Source: Loripinus fragilis
Lineage: Eukaryota > Mollusca > Bivalvia > Lucinida > Lucinidae
Assembly: GCA_964019695.1 (NCBI GenBank)
Contig: OZ026527.1
Location: 74,301,471-74,365,470 of the forward strand
Reading direction: 5' to 3'
DNA length: 64,000 nucleotides
This document shows, one piece after another, positions 1 to 64,000 of this stretch (the first letter of the stretch is position 1; every line of letters begins with the position of its first letter). Below the pieces are notes generated by a model. That model was not told where the DNA came from. It made no database searches and worked only from the letters and a program-made list of their open reading frames with translations. The position numbers were made by a program, and so were the translations under genes.

Positions 1-1716
1 CAAGAATCGAATTCTTCCACCCATTTGTGATGATCTACGATTCAGTTACGAAACTGCAGCACAAATTGGACACTTATTAACAGAAATCAGCGACGACTCG
101 AGATATTTCCTCTCATGATAAGTTTAAAAAGGCCCATCCATGCTTCTGGGGGCATCAGTTCCAAAACGAATGTTTCTCGTATAGCAGCTGTAGAATTTAT
201 TCTGCAACCTGAGTGTCGAAATTAGCTACTTATATAACTAGAAGAAAACAACTACGGTAAATTCGAGAGACCCTGACCCTTTGACTTGGAAAAATATGAT
301 TGGTCGCCATTTGCTAGTTCACCAGCCAGGAGTTACTGACTGATCCTGTATGTGCTCCTAAATCTGCCAAATCTGTTTCCACTTCTAAGACTGGCTCACA
401 TGCGCGTGACGGGGTAGTTACTCAAAGGGAAAACCCTTCTACTATCTCTTCCTTGATTTTATTGCTTGTCTTAATCTCTCGATTCCCCACGAAAGAGTTA
501 AGCATAGCTACGGATGCCTTAAAATGCCTCCGAATCGATAACGATTCAGTAACTATGTCAAGAATGCAATAAGAATTTGTTACAAATCAAGCACAATTTT
601 TCGAATCAGAGAATTCGTGACCAAGGTTTTGAACAGTTCAAAACTTTTGAGCTGAATTCCGGACAGACCTACAAATTGCATGAACTGACTACAGTGTGTA
701 CGATTCAGTTAAGATCTTCACGAACTGAGTATGTTTCAGTCATGAATCCAAATATTTGTCAATTTCTGGTAATTCGTGGGATTTGGGCCTGTGTGGAATA
801 AGCATATTAGACATCATTTGATAAAGTTACATACAATTCAGTGTTTTTCTTCTAGACTGAAAACAGTGAAATCAACAAATACGTATTACGTTGTTGACCG
901 GTGGCATAAGTACCAGTAAAGTAAATAAAAGGGTACAGCAATACATGCATCTTGTCAGTTTCAATAATGTAATGTCAGATCATTTCAGGCATCTGGACAT
1001 GTGGACATGTGTGAACTGTGTGCATCTGGACATCGGGCAGCAATAGTGTTTGTTTCATACTTTAATTATTGGAAATAAAAACATACATTAACTAAGCAAA
1101 CAGTGAAAATCCTGATGAGATGGCTCATAAGGAGCCGTTTCTTCTGGATTCCACTGTTTGCAAATGTATGTCCGAATTTACCAAATGTCCGAACTTACTT
1201 GACTTTACCCTAAATCACCAGATTGAAAAACTGTGGCTAAAAAAACGAGTCATCTTTAAATGCTGTATCAGTGCACACATAGATAGGCGGGAGTTATTGT
1301 ATGGTTCGACGTGAAGATTTTTAAGCTTGTGGATTATCAACCGTACAGTTGCAAAACCATACTCAATAACTTGCTTATAACACCAGCATGCATTTGTCAT
1401 TAACATTGGAATATCACTGAAAGGTCCAATAAATCCTTAGAGACAATAGTTAGAAATTGCTATTAGGAACTTGAGATTCTTTAAAAATAGCATTCTCTGT
1501 TATTTACGCATTTAAGCCTAACATCTTTTTTTGACAAAGTCAAACAGTGTATATCCAAAAGAAATGCTATTAAAAATGGCATCTGATCCGAATCATCACC
1601 GTATGCTTAAAGAATACTCTTATTGAACAAAAATGAAACACACCGACCAATAACCATAGAAAAATGAACTCATACAATTGGTACAATTGCAAAATACCAT
1701 ATGTTAAATTAGATGT
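1..1716. other. Downstream flank of the receptor gene, no gene recognised
   Basis: This AT-rich stretch holds the 3' untranslated region and flank of the cyclase gene. The motif ACGATTCAGT recurs three times (near 38, 539 and 698). No exon-like or repeat-like sequence was recognised; the small ORF at 577-801 has no recognisable similarity. Confidence 0.5.
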
Positions 1717-1722
1717 TTTAAT
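1717..1722 (-). promoter_or_regulatory. Possible ATTAAA poly(A) signal of the guanylate cyclase gene
   Basis: ATTAAA on the minus strand, about 50 nt after the stop codon. No AATAAA occurs nearby; the next one on this strand is about 1.3 kb away, near 460. The 3' end is therefore uncertain. Confidence 0.25.
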
Positions 1723-1768
1723 ATATTATGATGGTAGTTTGTGTACACTGTGGTGATTTCAGTCTTCA

Positions 1769-60383
<58,615 letters not shown>

Positions 60384-60450
60384 CTGAAGCAAAAACAGAA
60401 AATTAGAATCAATATTAACACTAGCTGCAGATTAAATTTCAACATATATA

Positions 60451-60770
60451 CTAGAGGGTCTGGATGGGGTATAATGATTAGTTGATAATGACCTTTTTTA
60501 TAATGAATAGTGAATAATGAGCCCAAAAAATAATGAATAGTGAATAATGAGGCCATAATAAATAATGAATAATCCTGTTTTTTTTAAAGAATTGAAGAAA
60601 AAATTAATGAAAAGTGAATAATCAGATACCTTTGCCACCTATCTTACTTTTAATGAATAATTGGTCTTATTTTAATGAATAAAGCAAATTTTAAGGAGAT
60701 GAATAATTGGCTAAATTTTCAATGAATAGTGAATACCAGACCCCCCCTTCCAGACCCTCAGATACTAGCA
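60451..60770. mobile_element. GAATAATGA-rich element with GGGTCTGGA inverted ends
   Basis: It is bounded by CTAGAGGGTCTGGATGGGG and CCCCCCTTCCAGACCCTCAG. The interior is a series of degenerate (TGAATAATGAATAG) words; no open frame of note. Confidence 0.8.
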
Positions 60771-60774
60771 ATCC

Positions 60775-62740
60775 ACTTAAATTTTAAGTGCAGCAAGCTT
60801 ATTTATTATTTACTCCTTAAACGGAATAACAAAGCGGCTGGTGAGCATTTCTGCGTAGCCTGGCTTCAGACCCTGAGTTCAAGGTAAATTACTGCTAATT
60901 GACAAGACTTTTCTATGATGAATCTCCCTTCTTGGCTGTACAGCCTTGTCATGGATATAGAATATTATTAAATAGCACTGAATTAAAGAGGTGTTGCATA
61001 TTTTTTTCTATATGATAAAATTATCAGTTAGTCTGGGAACAGTCTAATTTTTGCTGTAAACAACCAACCAAAAAGGGCTTATTTCTTAAATTGTGGGCCA
61101 CCTGATTATTGTACTCTTTTAAACATCTCGAATTGCCAAGCGGTGTTGAAACACGAGGACCTAGCCTACACAATGTATATATTTTCAAATTTGAGGACAT
61201 GAATAACCTTTTTGCTAACCTGGTGTTTGCATTGTTGTATACTGTAGAACAATCACATTGTTGGCGTGAAATGATTCTCTCAATATTATTTCAAGCTGTA
61301 CGAGAAGAATATATACCAAGGTAATAAAATTTTGTCATGCTCAACTCAACTGAGCATGGAATTTTAACTGCTTATAAAAACTAAAATGCTTTTTTCTCAG
61401 ATGTTGGATTTACCATGTTAACAAATGTTAAAATTTTAACGATTGAAATTAATCCAACCATTGTTGGCATTTCGTCCACAATTATTAGCGTTTATTTTAA
61501 TATCAGCATGATAAATGCCATGCTCAAAAAAGGTTTGATAAACTTTGGGTCTGGTCTCCATATTTGCATCAACTTTTGTTTTGGTTAATATTCTCAGCAG
61601 CAATTAACATGTATTTTTCTGAGCCAGATATTATTAGGTTGTATATCTAATATGGCACGAATATAACCTTTAGAAATAAGAATAGTTTATCATTCCCAAG
61701 ACAACTCTACGGGCCTCTCCACGAGAAACCCCTCTTTGGAGGAACACATTACTAGTTAGTACTAGTTAACACTTCTTCCACCAGTCATGACTTTTGTCGT
61801 CTGCTCTTCACGTCTGCTTATATTCTAAGATAGCCTCAACATAGAAAACATATGTACCGTGAGAACCAAACTGAGCTCACGGTAGCAGTCTGGTCAAGGT
61901 TCATTTTGTTTGCTTCTATGGAAACATCTGGTCTGAAGTGATACTGAACGTATGCAGCAGACACAGAAACAGACGTTTTAACGACAAAATATTTGAGTTC
62001 TAAGGATTATTATTATCATCTCTGCCTCATTATACGATTTAGATATTAATATTTGGGATATAGCATATGTTTTGTTATTGTACTTTTCAGTTAGCAAACA
62101 CCAAAACTGCTGATCAGACTGTGTGTATGCGCAATCTGACCTGAACGATTGTTGTTTAAATGCAACAAAAACAGTTTCTCCAACGACGTTGCACGGATGA
62201 TGCATGCAACTTTAAATCATAACGCCTGGTGTTATATTTCCTTTTCTTCCATGTTAAAAGTCAATCTCAGCCAATTACATTAACCCTTTAAGCATCAGTC
62301 ACAACAAAAGTCGTCTGCTTTTGCCGTCTGCTGAAATATTTATGAAGCCTCTACGACAAACAGTGCGGACCAAGATCAGACATAAGTGCACCACGCTGCT
62401 TAATTATATACTTAAATAAGTCAATATAGTTAGCAGACGAGTTAAGCTGACGCTTTTTCCACATGCATTTTTGTCGGCATTTTAAGTGTAAAGGATTGAC
62501 ATATCTCCCAATAAAATTCTTGTTAACTATTAAACTAAATACCATGATTGTGTACAAACTTAAAAGCTGTCAGATAAAGACAAATGAAAGCTATTACGAG
62601 TCTCTAAATAGTTCGGTTTACTTTTATCTTGTCACAGACCGTCCTGTTTATTTCCTAAGCTGTATCTTTTATGAAGAACGCATAATTATTCAAACAAGAA
62701 GCAGGCCCCAGATAATAGTGCGTAACTAAAAATTATGTTT
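60775..62740. other. Sequence upstream of exon 1, no exon recognised
   Basis: I searched the minus strand for the preceding ANF-receptor exon and saw none. A fragment like the core of foldback F (CTGATCAGACTGTGTGTATG) is at 62111, and CGTCTGC repeats lie near 61795 and 62310. Confidence 0.5.
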
Positions 62741-62775
62741 CTTATTCCTTAACCAAAACATATGTTGTGGGTACT

Positions 62776-62838
62776 CATATGTTTTGGGTGCTCAAACCGT
62801 CTCGATGAGACGGTTCTTTTGAGCACCAAAAACATATG
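62776..62838. repeat. Strong hairpin with GGTGCTCAAA arms
   Basis: CATATGTTTTGGGTGCTCAA and its inverted partner TTGAGCACCAAAAACATATG enclose CCGTCTCGATGAGACGG, itself a perfect stem with a 3-base loop. There is a 3- to 4-nt asymmetric bulge on the right arm. Confidence 0.85.
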
Positions 62839-62934
62839 TTTAGACTGATGGATTAGAAATAATCGCACTTGTATGCAACTTGTTTTGCATTAACTGGCCC
62901 TATGAATAGGAGGCAAAGAGAAACCTTTAAAAGG

Positions 62935-63430
62935 TCAGTGAGCCGAGCAAAGAAGTGCAATAATCACAGGCTACAGACCAACCCATGGTACTCTGAGGAA
63001 GAGACACAGAACACTGACAGCCACAACACAATTAAAAAAAGTAACCAGCTCTCTCTTCTTCAGCAAGATGGTTACCGAACCTGACAGGACACCAAGGGCC
63101 AAACAACAAAACAAGAAGCCAACACTCTCCCCACCCACACGCACATACACAGTGGGAGCAGCAACACACAATGGATAAACAACAACAGAATCATCGATTT
63201 AGAACTGTAAGCCGTAGAGCCTACCGGTGGGACTGGGCACACCATGGCTTAAATGGCAGTTTTCTTTAACTCTGACATTCTGTATGTTGATGGCCATTTT
63301 ATTTGTTTCATCACAATTTGTTCGTTGATTTAGCTGATTTCCTGTGATGAAACATTCCATAAGTTAGGAAGCCTACATGAGAACTAAACTCTTGTTATGG
63401 TTTTACAATAGCAGAATCATGGGTGAAGAT
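62935..63430 (-). mobile_element. RT-B-related 3' region, diverged
   Basis: It contains GGTCAGTGAGCCGAGCAAAG, CAGACCAACCCATGGTACTC, CCAGCTCTCTCTTCTTC and ACCGGTGGGACTGGG, parallel to the RT-B 3' end. Confidence 0.65.
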
Positions 63431-63449
63431 TTAGCTTGTAAAATAGCTT

Positions 63450-63690
63450 AAAGCGCCGCGAAAACAAATGGATCTGAAAATGTCGTCTGCTGAAGTCGTC
63501 TGCTGAAGTCGTCTGCTGCAAATAATTTCCTTATAATAACATTACTGACAAATTAAGAAGAGATGTAAACAGTGTGTGACCAGAACAGACAGGAGCAGTC
63601 TGATCTGGATCCTCACTGTTTGTCATAGAAGCTTCTTAACATTTCAGCAGACAAGAAAAGCAGAGGATTTTTGTTGCGATTGGCGCATAA
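63450..63690. repeat. CGTCTGCTG dispersed repeat with internal triplication
   Basis: The 15-mer GAAGTCGTCTGCTGA-type word appears three times in succession at 63482-63522. The flanks match 26480-26700. Confidence 0.65.
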
Positions 63691-63835
63691 AGGGTTAAGC
63701 CCTTCAGTGGCTTCAGCTGTTGTTTATTCAGCGCGGTGGTTCTGCTGTTGTTTATTTAATGTCTGTTATTGCTCCAATTGTTTTGGGGCTATTGTTAGGG
63801 CCTGGTTTTGTTTTGTGCCAGGGGATGATTAAGTT
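63690..63835 (+). mobile_element. RT-B 3' region fragment
   Basis: TTAAGCCCTTCAGTGGCTTC, GCGGTGGTTCTGCTGTTG and GTCTGTTATTGCTCCAATTG match the RT-B 3' region. The end of the copy is unclear near the window edge. Confidence 0.6.
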
Positions 63836-64000
63836 GATCAATTCTTCTCCTATTTAGTGAAGTATGTCCTATGCTAAAATAGTGACCCATTTGCAAGGCT
63901 GTCTGATTCATCCCGCTGTTAGCGTAGTTATGAATTACCTAACAAATGCTGGGTGCGAACACAGCTTTATTCACAAGACAGCTGAATGAAAATATTTTTG

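Noticed and set aside
577..801. 74-codon ORF downstream of the receptor gene
   Set aside because: No recognisable motif, no splice context and AT-rich composition; likely chance.
60384..64000. Upstream exons of the receptor ectodomain
   Set aside because: No minus-strand ORF here resembles an ANF-receptor domain or ends in the needed phase-1 donor; the exons probably lie beyond the right edge.

Overview
The window is eukaryotic DNA: AT-rich, full of introns and crowded with old transposable elements. The repeats (a degenerate reverse transcriptase with a GIPMGTNCAP motif, tRNA-derived SINEs, foldback elements, CAGTAAAAC-type TIRs) and the receptor gene suggest an animal, most likely a bivalve mollusc. 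That assignment is inference; no species can be named from the sequence alone.

There is one real host gene. It is on the minus strand and covers almost the whole window: the 3' part of a receptor (particulate) guanylate cyclase of the natriuretic-peptide-receptor type. I could follow 22 exons from 60383 down to the stop codon at 1769. All junctions use GT/AG and the phases are compatible throughout. Together they encode 814 residues: the membrane-proximal half of the ANF-receptor ligand-binding domain, a Cys-containing juxtamembrane segment, one transmembrane helix, a Ser/Thr-rich linker, a kinase-homology domain without catalytic residues, a coiled-coil signalling helix, a cyclase domain with its catalytic and GTP-specifying residues intact, and a 16-codon terminal exon. 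The 5' exons (signal peptide and distal ligand-binding lobe) are not in the window and presumably lie beyond its right end. About 2.4 kb of coding sequence is spread over about 58.6 kb.

The introns are filled by: (i) two related families of decayed reverse-transcriptase elements (called RT-A and RT-B here, probably Penelope-like), mostly 5'-truncated 3' ends in both orientations; (ii) five copies of a ~240-bp foldback element, three of them within 35 bp of an exon; (iii) TIR elements, including two ~715-bp copies with 28-bp ends, an ACGTA-rich 1.2-kb element and a GAATAATGA-rich 0.3-kb element; (iv) Tc1/mariner transposase remnants; (v) tRNA-derived SINEs; (vi) tandem arrays with periods near 165, 250 and 340 bp; (vii) several strong hairpins. 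Nested insertions are common.

The most unusual observations are two RT-A 3' ends whose 5'-truncated side is joined to a short identical copy of nearby intron sequence (60 bp from 1 kb away; 26 bp from 3.4 kb away), a 30-nt exon in the regulatory linker with a competing frame-shifting acceptor, and single exons enclosed by large inverted repeats. I found no second host gene, no intact transposase or RT gene, no intact tRNA or rRNA gene, and no CRISPR array.
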